From: Schistosoma mansoni
Lineage: Eukaryota > Platyhelminthes > Trematoda > Strigeidida > Schistosomatidae
NCBI RefSeq assembly: GCF_000237925.1
Contig: NC_031496.1
Coordinates: forward strand, 12,312,564-12,376,563
DNA length: 64,000 bases
Direction: 5' to 3'
Shown: in pieces, positions 23,776 through 37,100 of the stretch
Layout of the letters: every line of letters begins with the position of its first letter
Numbering within the stretch: position 1 is the stretch's first letter
The notes under the pieces: model-generated
Seen by the model: the letters and a program-made list of their open reading frames with translations, nothing else
The model's database searches: none
Told to the model about the DNA's origin: nothing
Position numbers and translations under genes: made by a program

Positions 23776-24412
23776 AGTGTAGTAATTATTACTATTCAAA
23801 AAAGAGTATATGTGACTGAAATCAATCTACAGGAATACTACTTTTAGTCTTTTAACTGGCCGGAATTTTCAAGGATTATAAATACAGGGAGCCAGAGAGC
23901 CAACATAGTATAAGCATAAACTGAAGGTTTTTACATCTTACAACAGAGAAAAAGTTAAACAGAACTGAAGATTATAAACAAATTGAAAATAGAATCAATG
24001 TTAGGAGAGCAAGCCGATAAGATTACAGTTTTTGAGGAATAAAAACTATAGCTTTATACACTAAGATTGCTTGATACAATTTTAGTAAGCTGTACTGATT
24101 TCCCGGTTTCGGGAAAAATGCAGTTTTGGGTAAGCTCCATTAGAAAATTCCGAGGAAACAGGACGAAAAACCCCGAAATCCCCTCTGGTCTGAAGTTGTT
24201 CCCAAAACAACTTGAAACTTGTGGAAAACCATTTACGTTCCTCTATAAAACCCCAAAATTCCCCCGTTTTTAGGAAAGCATACGAACTGTATTCAGATAT
24301 CCAGGACTTACTATGCACATGAGCTTATCTCTTGTACCTTAGTTCATTTTGAAAACTTTGCGTAGTTCTTGAACAATCACGCTATTGCTACCGACATCAA
24401 CACGTCTGTTCT

Positions 24413-24431
24413 CACACACACACACACACAC
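24413..24431. repeat. (CA)n microsatellite
   Basis: A CA dinucleotide run of about 19 bp. Confidence 0.9.
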
Positions 24432-24589
24432 CTAGCTTGTACAAACGTCTTCCGTGGAACTAAGTGAACAATTTCTAGAAGACAAAATATGTGCGAACAC
24501 TTAATCACAGTTGATTAGCCTCATCGGAGTAGTCCTATCTTGCCAGAATTTGCAACAACAAACGCGATAGATATATCCATCTGCTTTAT

Positions 24590-24611
24590 AAGCCAGTTAC
24601 GTAACTGGCTT
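24590..24611. repeat. 22-bp perfect palindrome
   Basis: The two 11-base arms AAGCCAGTTAC and GTAACTGGCTT are exact reverse complements with no spacer. Its role is unknown; it could be a dimeric protein site or chance. Confidence 0.85.
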
Positions 24612-25694
24612 TATGGAAACAGTAGAAATAATAAGCTCATTTACATAAAGCTTGCTCTGTCTTCAAAAACAGTGAATAAAAAGAGCTGTTACTGTAGAGT
24701 CACGAATGGCAACACGGATTGGTAAAAGATAATTAAGGACACATCACCAATGTATAAAGACTCAAGGTGTTACGGTTACCACAAAACAGCAACACATATT
24801 ATACAGTTTGAGAAAAAAGAAAAAAAATAAGAGCAACTCCAATGAAAAGTTAGATATAGTTCGAAATAATAATGTAAAGAACGGAATAACACCCTACCTC
24901 GAGACAGATCGGTAGTAAACGACCTCACGGACAAGTTCAAGGTCTCTGTTCAGTTAGAGCGCGCACAAAGCTTTTTCTAGCTTGGTTTCATAAAGGGATT
25001 GTGAAGAAGGCAAGCTACGCGTTCTCGCACACATGCTACATGTCGTTATCTATCAGATATGAACAGCGTTTTTACCGTCATAAGTCAACTTTCGTAATGT
25101 TTGTGCCTGTTACATAGCTTTTAGTCCAGTTTATTAGTAGTTTGACGTAGTTGTCGCTCACAACCTGTGTGAATGTTTAGTCAGCCTAATGTGGCTATTT
25201 GTAACAATACAAGCTCAAGCAAGTGAAATTTGCTATTCATCAACTGAAAAATAGACTGCAATAAGAGTTTTGGACAAAAATAAGCTCTAAGACTTTTTAC
25301 ATTTGATTCACCTTCATAATTATGGTGGTGATGAGTATGGTTGTTGTTATTTGTTTTTGAAATGTAGGTTGAAGCAATTAAGCATCAAAATATTTTCCAA
25401 TAATATATAAGTCACTGATATATATCCATAATCAGTTTTATCCATTGTAATTACCATCGTTTTTTACTGAACTGATATATTATATAACATACCTGAGAAA
25501 AAAAAGTCATATGAGCAACAATTGACGTTGATAGCCTCTTCTGCCCGCTATCTGAACAATAACAGGAGTCGTTTATAACATTACTATGGGTACCACATAA
25601 ATTAGCCAAATATTCTTCATAAGTAAATCGATGCGTGTTTGTTTTAAGCATGGTAACTAAAACATGCGGTTAATACCAGTTTACGATGTGTCTG

Positions 25695-25875
25695 TTATAT
25701 GGTGTAGAGATTAGTCGTTCGCGCGTGAGATTGATAGATCCTGGGTTCGAATCCCGTGGGGCGGGATCGTGGATGCTCACTGATGAGGAGCCCCACAATG
25801 GGACAAGATGTCCGTTCAGTGGATTCAGGTCTTCCATGGTGGTTCAGTTGACTCATGATCTCAACCATTGAAATA
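25695..25875 (+). repeat. Family A hammerhead SINE, 3' part
   Basis: The copy starts in the tRNA-like box (TGTAGAGATTAGTCG), keeps a perfect B-box-like GGGTTCGAATCCCG, then a hammerhead with the classical CTGATGAG core. Stem II (GCCC/GGGAC) is shifted and the GAAA core is changed to CAAGA, so it is likely inactive. It ends in the usual 3' arm CCATGGTGGTTCAG. Confidence 0.75.
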
Positions 25876-28800
25876 AATTTCTATTGACAGAATCCGAAAC
25901 AATGACCAAATGATAAACAAATTCTTATTGCATGTTGACGGGTAATATCTAAATAGTGCCTACCAATTATGTCATTATTGTATGTTAACAGTAAATTGCT
26001 AACAGTATTATGAACATTGTAAATGGATTTTTCTCAGATTTCATATTACTAATTGAAGTCTTTGAATCTGTTTATTTGATGCCTGCAGTTTGTTTGTTAA
26101 CATCAAATAACTAGATGAAATTCTAGGTGTGATGGAACACGTAGAGTACTGTTTACAACAAGTAGGTACATCTTATCAGCTGCTATTTCATTTGATACTA
26201 ATAACAAAGTTGATTAGTTTGTTTCACGATTGACCTGTTTTTCAGAATTGCATGAAGCTGGGAAGGTCCTGATACATTTTCTGCCATGCAATATATGGAT
26301 TCTGTCAACTAGTTGAAAGGCTCAAAATTAACCAAGTCAATATCGGTAAACAACTTAGCGAATTACTGAATATAGAAGATTATGTGGAAAAACATTTTCC
26401 AAGTTGAAGATAACTACGTTTTATATCGACTACTACAGTGTGTATTTATCTAATGAATTATCTAACTATAAATATAACAACTGTACGGTTTTTTGCATTA
26501 TAAATCTTGTTGGTAAGTATAATTATAGTCTAGTTTGGCACTAATATTACTTTGACAATAAACCCAATCCGTAAACGGTAAATTTGTCATGTGATTGCCT
26601 AATCTGTAAGATCTTACGTGGAAGTCGCATCACTGTCGACACTAACTCATCGTATCATGATAATTAACAATGATACTTAGTACTTCTGAAGTACACATTT
26701 ATGCTGGGGATATAGTAATATATTTAATGTGAATGGTAATAAGTTATACATATTGAGCACGTTTGCAAGACTGAGGCTTGGAATCCGATCGAATGAAAGT
26801 CTTCACATCCACCACCACCGACCTCAACCTGTTAGATGTCGAACATACATCTTTTCAGTCATTATATGCCTGGCTTCGAAGACCATGTGGTTAGGAGACA
26901 ATACCACTACAAGTATTCATCCGAATATACTGTCACAGTGAAGAAACTTGTGCATGCAACGCAACATTCCATCGTAACATCTAAGCTGATGCAACGAAAT
27001 GGGTACTAATAAAGCAGACACTGAAGGCTTAAAATCCACTTAATCACCAACAAAAATCGGATTATCAAACAATCCTAGATCAGGGAATTAATTGAAAGGA
27101 ATGAATTAGAAGGAATGAACGAATCAGAAAGAAATTCGGCATAAAAATACTATGAGACTTTTTTGCACAGTTCTTACGTGCGCTGTAGAGCTACAGGCTC
27201 TTAACCACCTGACCCTCGAAGCCGGACATACGATGCCTGAGAAGGTTCAGATTCAACACTTAGCACTTAAAGAAGGCCAGGGATAGTGAATGCGTCATAA
27301 CAGCTGAGGTTAATTGGTTAAGAGTTGACCTCAAACAAATAAGTATATGTAAAAACAATAGAACGTAAGTATTCATTCACTTCTTTATTTTGTATAGACA
27401 TTATATTTCCTACTATCGTATATTGAATGTTGAAGAGCTTTGTATATTTCAACAGGTAATCCCCCTCTCCACTGTGACTGGCCACGATCCAAATAAAGAC
27501 CTATTCACTGCTTACCCAGTTTTTTCTATCAATAAAACGAGGGTTACCTTCTAGGCACGAAAGCGTAAAACATAACCGCAATGGCGTGACCAAGCCATGA
27601 AGGCACGATGACTATGCATCTTATTCCGCTTCATAGGAAATATATTATTCTATGTCAGCCCTAATGTGTTCTTCAGGAATGCTGAACATCATATTGCTGA
27701 CTGTCACGTAGGATAAGTCAGTATGCATAACAATGTGACTACCTAATCTTCAATCGTGAAATAAGTCTTTTATTCTAGTAGCGAAGACAACTTCACTTCA
27801 TCGACCTAGACCACAATTCTGCAGTGTCTTCCCACCAGTCGACTGCACAATAGACTGTAAACCCTAATCTACGAACCTTGTAATATTTTTCAGTTGATTG
27901 GTATGTGTTTTTGGAACTGTATTTTTTTCCATGTCACTTAGACCACTCGCCTCACAAAACACAATAAAAACCTTAGCCTTGTGTTATAAACCTCCATTTC
28001 ACAATGTATTCCTATTATACATGAAAGGAAATGCATGTGACTAAATGTATATATCGTCAGTACACCATGGAGCGAGTCGAACCAACCAATATTGAACAAA
28101 CGAAGATACAAATGGTCGCCGTTTCATAAAGATAAATAAGATGTATAATAATAAGGTAAAATAAAAAAAAATTAAAAAGCTATAAACATATATTTTAGTT
28201 TATTTTTAACAACATTACATTGTAGAACTTGGATTCTAGGTAGCGGTTTTCAGTGCCGCATCATAAACGAACAGCTTATATGGATCATTCATCATCCCCT
28301 ATCCGTTTACAGTGTCTTATTGTCGACCAAAAAATTCGGTGGTCTCTCAATGATCCTTTGTACTCTTGTACTTTTGTGTACTTTCATCGTTTATAATTTA
28401 TATCTAAAGATGCCACAGTTATTCAGGTGTTGAAAGAGCTTTTCTCCTGAACACCTATAAAATTGAAAGATATCAACCCAGTCAAAGCAGAATTCAGGAA
28501 CCAAGACGTTTGACGTTACATTTAGAAAGTTATCGATATGTTGAGAATCTATCTATCTAAGCTTGGTAGTTGCTTGCAAGAAATGCGTAGCTCGGCTTGC
28601 CCTATAGAAATGACGTTTAAGTTCAAGTCTCTACATACCATCTTTTATGGCGGCCAGCATGAAAGTAAGTAATCAAAATAGAAGAATTCTATATTTCGAT
28701 CTGAATGTTTTTGTTTTTCGACACTTTACGCTGAACGACAACCTTTATGATTTGCGCGCAATCTTTGGATCTTCACATGGTAACGCCTGGAATTATTTCT

Positions 28801-31155
28801 CTCGTCAGTGCAAATTACTTAGTTGTTGTTACTTAAGCGAAGCTTTTTAGGACTCGGTGTATTAAACGCCTAGAAACCTATTGCACCACCGAAATTTTAC
28901 TCCAGAGTGTATAAATCTCGACTAATTATAATAATATTGTCATATTATATAATAATATAATCTAATAATATTTAGGTCAAGTAACAATTTCCTTTGAAAG
29001 TAAACTTATGTACGTAGTACACGCACGCACGTAATATGTGTTAGATACACATGTATGGCACATGGTTTTGATAAATACCTTTCCTTATATTACTATAGTA
29101 CAGTCGTAAGTCTCAGACAATGGGTATAAAACTTAGGTTTCATACCTGTTTCATTTCAATGCAATCACGTTGAGGCTTTAAGTTCAGAGCTTTGAGGATA
29201 AAAAAAATTGAGTAAGTGTTAAAATTTAAAATTTATTTCTGTAACTTAGATTTGATAGATACCTTATTTCCATTCCTCAGTGAATTGTGAAGTTTAACGC
29301 TCTGCGCACTTTGGCTAAAATTTTAATTCTCGACCGGGATAATGTCAAATTTAAGGCTCGGAAAACTGTAGCGAACTCGAAATTGTTTGTTAGATAAAAC
29401 TATAAGGTTTTTATCTTCAATCTGTCAAATTTAATCAACCCCAAGTGATCAGACTATTTATCAATGTAACATTGAAAAGTCATAAGATTCGTGGATTTTG
29501 TGCTAATACATAAATAAATTACTTCAAAATTGTTTGCTAGCGACCCTTGGAGTTTTTTGCGTGAAAAAATCAATAAAATAATTCTTTATCATCAAATCTA
29601 TTGGCTACAGTGCTTTTTTGTACTAGCACTATATCTTTTGTCTTTATCTTGATAACCGAGAGAGAGAACTTGACTTTAAATATGCTTGAATGTATACTCA
29701 ACTTAATTGACTGTAGGGTACAGTAGTAATAAACAGTCAAAGTATAATGGTATTAAGTAAAGACAACTGGACTGAAATAGTAGTAGTATTGAATTAATTC
29801 CGGAATTAGACCTCATTCTAATCGTACTGAATTCATACCGATACTAGCATTAGATTATCCAGGAATCGGGTAGCAATAAAGTAAATCCAAGATTGAATTA
29901 GACCGGTGTAGTACATATTATACTGAGGTAATTACAAAATGTCCAGTGTCTTTTAGTTGGCGTTTCTCAGATATTTATAGACCAAAACAACAGTCAAATA
30001 TTGTCAATAGATAAGTATACAGATCATCAATCACACAAAGAAATAGTAGGAGGATTCACACACAGGGCGTTGAGTTAGTCGCACAACTGATCACAAGTCA
30101 AATAATAGAATTGGATTTATACCTTCAACAGTCAGTGAGTGTGCAGTTGTATGGATTCAACATTTCCGTATGAAACGCCGTAAATAGTCACCAGTGACTC
30201 TGGAAGCAATCGTCAATTTGTACCTCGTGATGAGCAGGCGAGAAATCTATCTACTTTATGGATGGCAAGCATGTTGTACGGGAATTTCCTGTGTATTCCT
30301 TCATGTATATTAAGCGCGGCTTTTGAGGACATACATGGAAGCACCCCTATGAATATTAAGATATTCTGTCTGGTGGTGGCTCTACGCGTAACATATGATT
30401 TGAGATATTAGTTGACGTACCCAAAAACCAGTCCTATTCAGTAACATATACTTTTTGATCTTTATTTACAAATTAACTCCAGTGTTATTTCAACCCCCCC
30501 ATTCTTTCCTTCTAGACTATATTTCCTAAGGTTATTTGATCCATTTCACTGATATTGATGTTCTGCTCTCTGTTTTTAACCCCACTAACATTCTATCGTG
30601 CATATGATTTCACAACCAAGACCGGAACACATCACTGTCAAATCTTAAATTATATATGACTGACTGTAAATGAAGTCATTAATATCTCGGTTCATTGACC
30701 CGATTCCGTTATAATATACATACCATTTCTTATAGTTATTGAATGGAGCCAATCTCCCGGCTCCAGAATCTCATACAATTTAGGGTAGTATTACTGTTCT
30801 AAAAGTCAGATTAACCACAGCAATCGTCTTGGTAAATCAGTTTTAACCTTATCTGCATCTAAGATAAAATTAGTGACTATTTGTAATGAGCTGTCTATTT
30901 AGTAAATAAACTTCCTAAAGTGTTATATTTCTCTTTGCGTCTTCATTTTGTTCTACTTTTAAGTCGTTTAATGTTTTTTATCAGCAATTGGTTTGAAAAA
31001 CAGTAAACGGTTGTCTACGTTTTTCATTGCATTAAACGTTCAATCTTCCAATGAAAAATTTCCTTTTTCTATTCGTGTCTAGTTAAGTTGGTAGACCTTT
31101 ATTAAGAGATATGTACTTTCATTAACTTCTAGAGTAATGCTCATGTTATCTACAA
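25876..31155. other. Intergenic region upstream of the TTC13-like gene
   Basis: About 5.3 kb with no supported gene apart from the repeat entered separately. A worn tRNA-like stretch is visible around 27170-27340. An ATGGCGGCC start-like frame at 28647 is followed by a GTAAGT but has no partner exon. The region must hold the promoters of the TTC13-like gene and, further left, of eIF2B beta; I see no clear core promoter element. Confidence 0.45.
28408..28620 (+). repeat. Dispersed repeat C, copy 1
   Basis: This is similar over about 200 bp to the segment at 43372-43600: both read AGATGCCACAG, ATTCAG, AACACC/AACCC, CAACCCA(G/A)TCAAA, ATCGATATGT-like and TAGTTGC blocks in the same order. Family unknown. 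Confidence 0.55.
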
Positions 31156-34100
31156 ATGAGATTACAACCAGCTCTCTTGCTTCTACTCTATTGGTATGCC
31201 TTCCGTGCTCTAGAAAATTCTATGAAAAGTATTTCTGTTGATTCAAAAACATATGACATCTATAAGTCGGAATACATCGATTTTCAAGAAACTGTGTTAT
31301 CACATCTTTCATTTGTAAGGAAAACTACCAGCTTTCTTCGGCAAGTAGCTGAACACTACACTATTCCTCAAAAGCGCATACTAGAGAATGAGTTTGTACG
31401 TCACTGGAATGTATCTAACCTGCCATGGACATACGCTAAGTATCTTACTACCGTGAGTTTCACCGAGTTATTCCATGTGTTATTTCCTAGTCAATTAACA
31501 GTATCCTACTTCGCTGGCATGAACTTGTTGATGAGTGCTATCTAGCTGTGAAAGGTATCCGTATAATAATTGATACATTTTCAGACGAAGCAATTATACC
31601 TTTATGTACAATCCGGTCCAACCGTGAATTTTTATGTAATGACGAAAGTATAAAAGTAAGAAATAAAATTTTATTCATATGACAGAATTTTTCTCACAAT
31701 TTAATAGGGAAGGCAAAAATTTTTCCTTTGACAGGAAATGTGTCTGTTGACACCATACTCAGTATGTGTCTTTTTCCTAACCAGTCCAACATTTATTTCA
31801 GTTGAGATTATTATACTATCAAACTGTAAAAATCATGATAGAGCGATACAAAAGTCACACAACATTGTAAAGGTAAGCTGAGTATCGTAACGGCATTTCA
31901 GTGATCAGTATTTTCCTTCCTTACCAGCTTATAGATTGTTGTATGCAGAGACTTTATCAAGAAATCCAAGTCCAGTAAGAGTTATCACTTTTCTGTACAA
32001 CTTAATCAGGATTCGTTATCACAGGCTCTGAAAGAAATAACTTTTGCTGTGCATATTAACGGTTCATCCACCCTATATAGAGGGAAAAAGTTGTCAGTAA
32101 GTGTTACTTGATTTCACTTTCTAATGGTTACTTCTAGTGTCAGAAATAAACATTCTTATATTTACCTTGAAATGTGAATAAAGAATTTAGGACTTATTTT
32201 CACTTATTGCATTTCTGGTGATAATTCTAAGATTTACCTTACTTGTGAGCTATTGAATTTAATACTGGTAGTCTCTTTTAACACCTGTGAACAGCACGTT
32301 AATCTACTGAGAACTGTTAGTTTGCATATTTGAACCTCGTTTAATACACTTCAGATTGGGGAGCCAGGTGGTATCAGTAAACCTCACATGAAGATACGGC
32401 TGTAAGCCAAATATTTAAGCCTGTATGTGGCAACCAAATCACACAATCATTATATTATTGTCTTCTACTTCCTGAAACATCATCAAAATTTCATTACTGA
32501 TTTGTATATGTTTTTTGAATCACCCCATTGTTGTTTAGGATTGCAACTGATCAGTCTTCTTTGGTATATGTACATCCTGTCCCATAGTAAACATTATCTC
32601 TGGGATGCAGGTACATCCAACTGAGTAGTCCCAGATATAAACAGATGCATCCTGAACTTCCGTGCTAGTAGCCACTCAATTCTGCCTATAGTTTTGTAAT
32701 TGGTTCCAATTTTCATGTACTGAAGGGTTCTGTTAAATTCGTATTGGTTGCAAAGCGAGGACCTTTCTATTGAAACCAAAAATATACCAGATAGATAAAC
32801 AAAGCTCTGTTTTTGTCTATGTAGACACTGATTTTGTGTACTACACTACCAGTCAGACTCATACAGAAGTCCGTATACGAACGTGTGATTGTTTTTGGTA
32901 GTCCACCACTAAAAACGAGCTGAAAAAATGTTTCTTTAAATATTTCAGAAGCTTTCACTGTTGAATTACAGGAGACATTCTATACGTAAAAAATGTTGAA
33001 CGTCAGATAGCGAAATAAGATTTCTGTAGCTCCCGTATTATCACAAAGTAACACTCAAACTGATAACCAGTGGCGTTATCTCTAGTCTCATCTTTTTTTA
33101 CTTAGTAAATAACATCAACCTCCTTTCATACAAATCAGAATTACCAGTCAAATTGAATGCCAGATACGTAAGACAGACTCACTATTTTAGTTGGCCAGGG
33201 TTGATCGCCCCAGGTGTTAAGCTTACTTTACAAGGACCTTTATGTTCGAGGCTTTTCTTTCAGTGTACTTAGAGTTTATGACTTACAGTGGAATTATTTA
33301 TCATTGCCTTTTTTGTCTGTAAACACAATTTGTTTGGTATCTGAAATACAGTATAAAACAGTCTTATCAGGTTATGTTCTTTCGTTCTTAGCTTTTGCTG
33401 CGTTTAGGATATTTAAAAGAAGCACAAGAAGAAGCTGGAAAAATAGAGGAAATCTTAAACAGAAGCAGTTTAGGATCTTGTTACCTTCAACGACATAACT
33501 GTTCTAACGGTTTTAAATATTCCTCACAATCTGTAGTTGCTTGGAGACCGTGGTTCTACTTAGGTCTGTTTCATCTTACCAATGGAGACCTATCTGTAGC
33601 TGCTGAAGATTTTACCATAGCATTTAACTTAGCTTCAATAACCTTGTCGACTAAGAAGCAATTATCAGAATCAATTATGGGATTGCTTATGTATATGAAA
33701 GCGTTATCACAACATTACACTTCTAAACTACAAGTAGGTCGGTGAGTATTTATTCTTTTAAGTAAAATAATACATCATTATTATTTTCTAAGAAACGTTC
33801 TAAGATTTCTGCCCACATGAAGTTTGTCTTTTCTCTCCAATGTTCCTAGAGTGCTGATAAGTTGGAAAGGCTGGAGCATAGCACAAAAATGCTATCAGCC
33901 TATCCTTGCAAACAACATAGCAAGTAAAAATCAACTTGAAGAAAATAAGTAGTGAATAATTACAGTATTAAAAACCGTTTTTAAAGAATAGGTAAGAATT
34001 AAAATGTCAAACCGACTAATTAACAGTCTCAGGAAACAGTTCGTAGGTGAATCGAAAGACTAGAATATTAATCTCAGATATCCAATTATACGAATATGAA

Positions 34101-37100
34101 GGAATAAAAACAAAATAAAGGAGAAATAGGTGAAGGCAAGATGCTTAGGATTTGAGGAGTTCAAACCAGAAGAAATAACGAAAGCAATATAAGAACCCAT
34201 GATCAGCAGTATACCTCTTATTTCTAGCATAAAACATTTATAAGGCTGTATTACGGCAAACCAAGTTTGAAACATATTGCTAAAAACTTTCAACTACTAA
34301 CTAAGACTGCCTATAAACACTAATCAAGAAGCCTAAAGCTTTCTTGAATAGTGCAGACCAAGTAAGAGGTCATACAGAATATTTCAAAGCTTGTCCTGAC
34401 TCACTCTTACTCTAGGTAAAATGGCATATTTAAGTTGAATTTGTACCATTTTTTGGCTATCTACAACTTCTTCAGTTGGTTCATCTTATTTGTTTATCGT
34501 GATTTTTTTGTGATTGGCTCTTTTGAAAGAGAAAGATGATGATTCCCCGGGGTGTTTTGATCACCTTTTCCTTCAACCTCGATGATTACTCTTATATTCT
34601 CTTGTTTATTTCATTGCCTCCTACTTTTTATTAAGTAAATTTCTACTGTATTCCCTTCTTATGTCTAGGATGCTATGGAATATTCGGTCAGTGGTACACG
34701 AGACTACCCGTTTATTATGGATACTACATTACTGTTAGCTCAAGGTGCTGCGTAAGTAAGATTGTAGTTTGAGTTTTTTTGGTAGATTGTTATTTCATAT
34801 ATTGCATGATATTAACATGTATACTTACACACATATTTTGAATAATTTGAGCCTTATTACGTACCATTCATATGCTTTATTAGTAATCCTTCGAGCACCT
34901 GCTTTGACAAATAGCACTTGCGTAATGTACATTTCCAATTATACAAATATATATGTGTAGATGAATGGAAGTTTCAGTTGTTTACAACATTTACTCATTG
35001 TGATATCGTAGAGCGATCAAAAAGAATATTAGATAATGTAGATCAATTAATAGTCATCTGTTTCGTTACTACAATTCACCTGAAATGACCAAAATACGCG
35101 TCACAATTGTTTAGCTATTTTCTATTTCTATATATAATTTTACCCACAACAAGAGTAAGATAGTCAGATGAAACCATGAAATTGATAAGTGTTGTGATTG
35201 TACGGGTACTAAAAGCTTCACTACTACAGTCTTTAGAATATAGTTAGAAAATCTTGGGTTAAGTGATACATAACAGGTGCCAATGGTTGAGGCCTAGATT
35301 ATTCATTCCTTTTATTCTGTTCTGTTTTGTTATCCTTTTCCTGTTTACATCTTCCACCATGTACCTCATATTTAAGTGTTGCAATTCGAAGCACTTTACC
35401 GATAATGCTTTTTGGCGTTATGGTCAGGGAGATTGAACACAAGTTCTGATTTATAGCTGTAGCCTCGTTCATCAGTGAACGTTGTTAACAGATATCTATA
35501 AACAAAAGCCTTCACTTCATTGTGTTGTTCACGGACCATATACCCTTCTTAATTGATTACACCTGAAGCTCAAGCAGAAGTTATGTTTATTAGTATTTCA
35601 GTGTATTTGTGTTTTCAAAGAAATAAGATTTGTACTCCAACTTTCTGAAAAATTTTCAATATTATCTTCAGTGTACTCCATATACTCGATAAGTTCAATT
35701 AGCGTTTGTCTGAATGAAGTTTTTAACACATTTAAAAGATAGTCTCTTTATTATTATAACTGATCCAGTTCCTTGAATCTTAAGCTCACCAGTCGACTCA
35801 TCTTTCTGTTTACTCTTGTCTAAACAAAACTGAATGGTAAATTAACTTGATGAATTATAAATTCATATATCAGGATATCTCCAGTTCACAAAAGTGATAT
35901 GCTATCTATACGGGAAACAATCCATTAATTGATCTAAACAAAGAGGCATATCACCTTAAACAGGGATTGAACAAGTTTTCCGACCAAAATATTTTTTCCT
36001 ATTTTCACCTTCAGGCTATTTCTTTAAAATCAACTATTCGAGGTTAATAAATGGTGTAAACTGTTTTAAATTCTACCTATTTATCTTTTATCTTAATCAC
36101 TTTTTTCTGTCCCACTATATTGTAATTAAATTTACCATTTCAAAATTTAGTCTATAAGTGTACTAACGGCGGAATAAACTTCATTCCTGATGGAATTTCA
36201 TGACAAAAGGATAATCTTTTGAAACCTTCAAACTTTTTGAGCATCTATATAACCAACGGCATATCGCAAATCAGATACACACGTGTATTGATATGTGGAT
36301 GATGGACAAGGTTATACTTTGTTTCTCAATGTTACTAGAATCCTATCTATTGTCTATATTGTTTGTCTAATCTAGATTCAGTAGATAATAACCCTCTTCA
36401 AATTATTACTTTCTAATCATACATTGTATTATTATTTTTCTTACAGACGTACTTCTTTGTATTATAATGCACTGAATATACTCAGCATAGCATTACGGCT
36501 TGTGAATATTGTTGATGATAACAATAAACCATCTAGTGTTGAATATATCGAAACATTTGCTGATATAAAATTAGTTAAACACCAAGTTCTACAATTACGT
36601 GCATTGGTCAATTATAGACTAGGTAATATAATTCAGGCAAATACTGACGCTAAGGTAATCCACAAATAGTCTCATGGGGTTTATTTTTACTTATTTTTCT
36701 ATATAATTATTATCATAATAATAAGCCATCAGAATTGTTCAATTCTTTTTACCAGTAATCTAAAAATAAAAGCATACTAAATGTATATGAATTTCAACAT
36801 AACAACAAAATAAGTTATGATACATACTCTCAAACTATGTTGTTTTCAGTCTTGAGGGAAATATAATTATCAATAATATCTGGTTCGTTTATTTAAGATA
36901 GATGATTTTACCACTCTCATGTATATATTTGGAAGAGTAAAGATTATGCTTGCTTAATGAAACTATGGTAAACCATGTAGATTTATGAATCTTCTTGATT
37001 TTCGCATCTATACTACAAGGTTTAGTGCATATAACAACGAGTTGCTGAGTCAAGTAAAATAGTTAATTCAGAATATACTGAACTGGTTTCGTCAAGTAAT

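Larger units (their letters stand above)
23776..25690. other. Intergenic, no gene recognised
   Basis: AT-rich DNA with a CA microsatellite (24413-24431) and a perfect palindrome (separate entry). A stretch at 24100-24270 with runs such as AAACCCCGAAATCCCC is open on both strands and could be an unknown repeat, but I see no second copy here. Confidence 0.45.

Noticed and set aside
28647-28850. ATGGCGGCCAGCATGAAA followed by GTAAGT, as a possible first exon of the TTC13-like gene
   Set aside because: The first exon at 31156 already has an upstream in-frame stop and a signal peptide; no splice acceptor joins the two.
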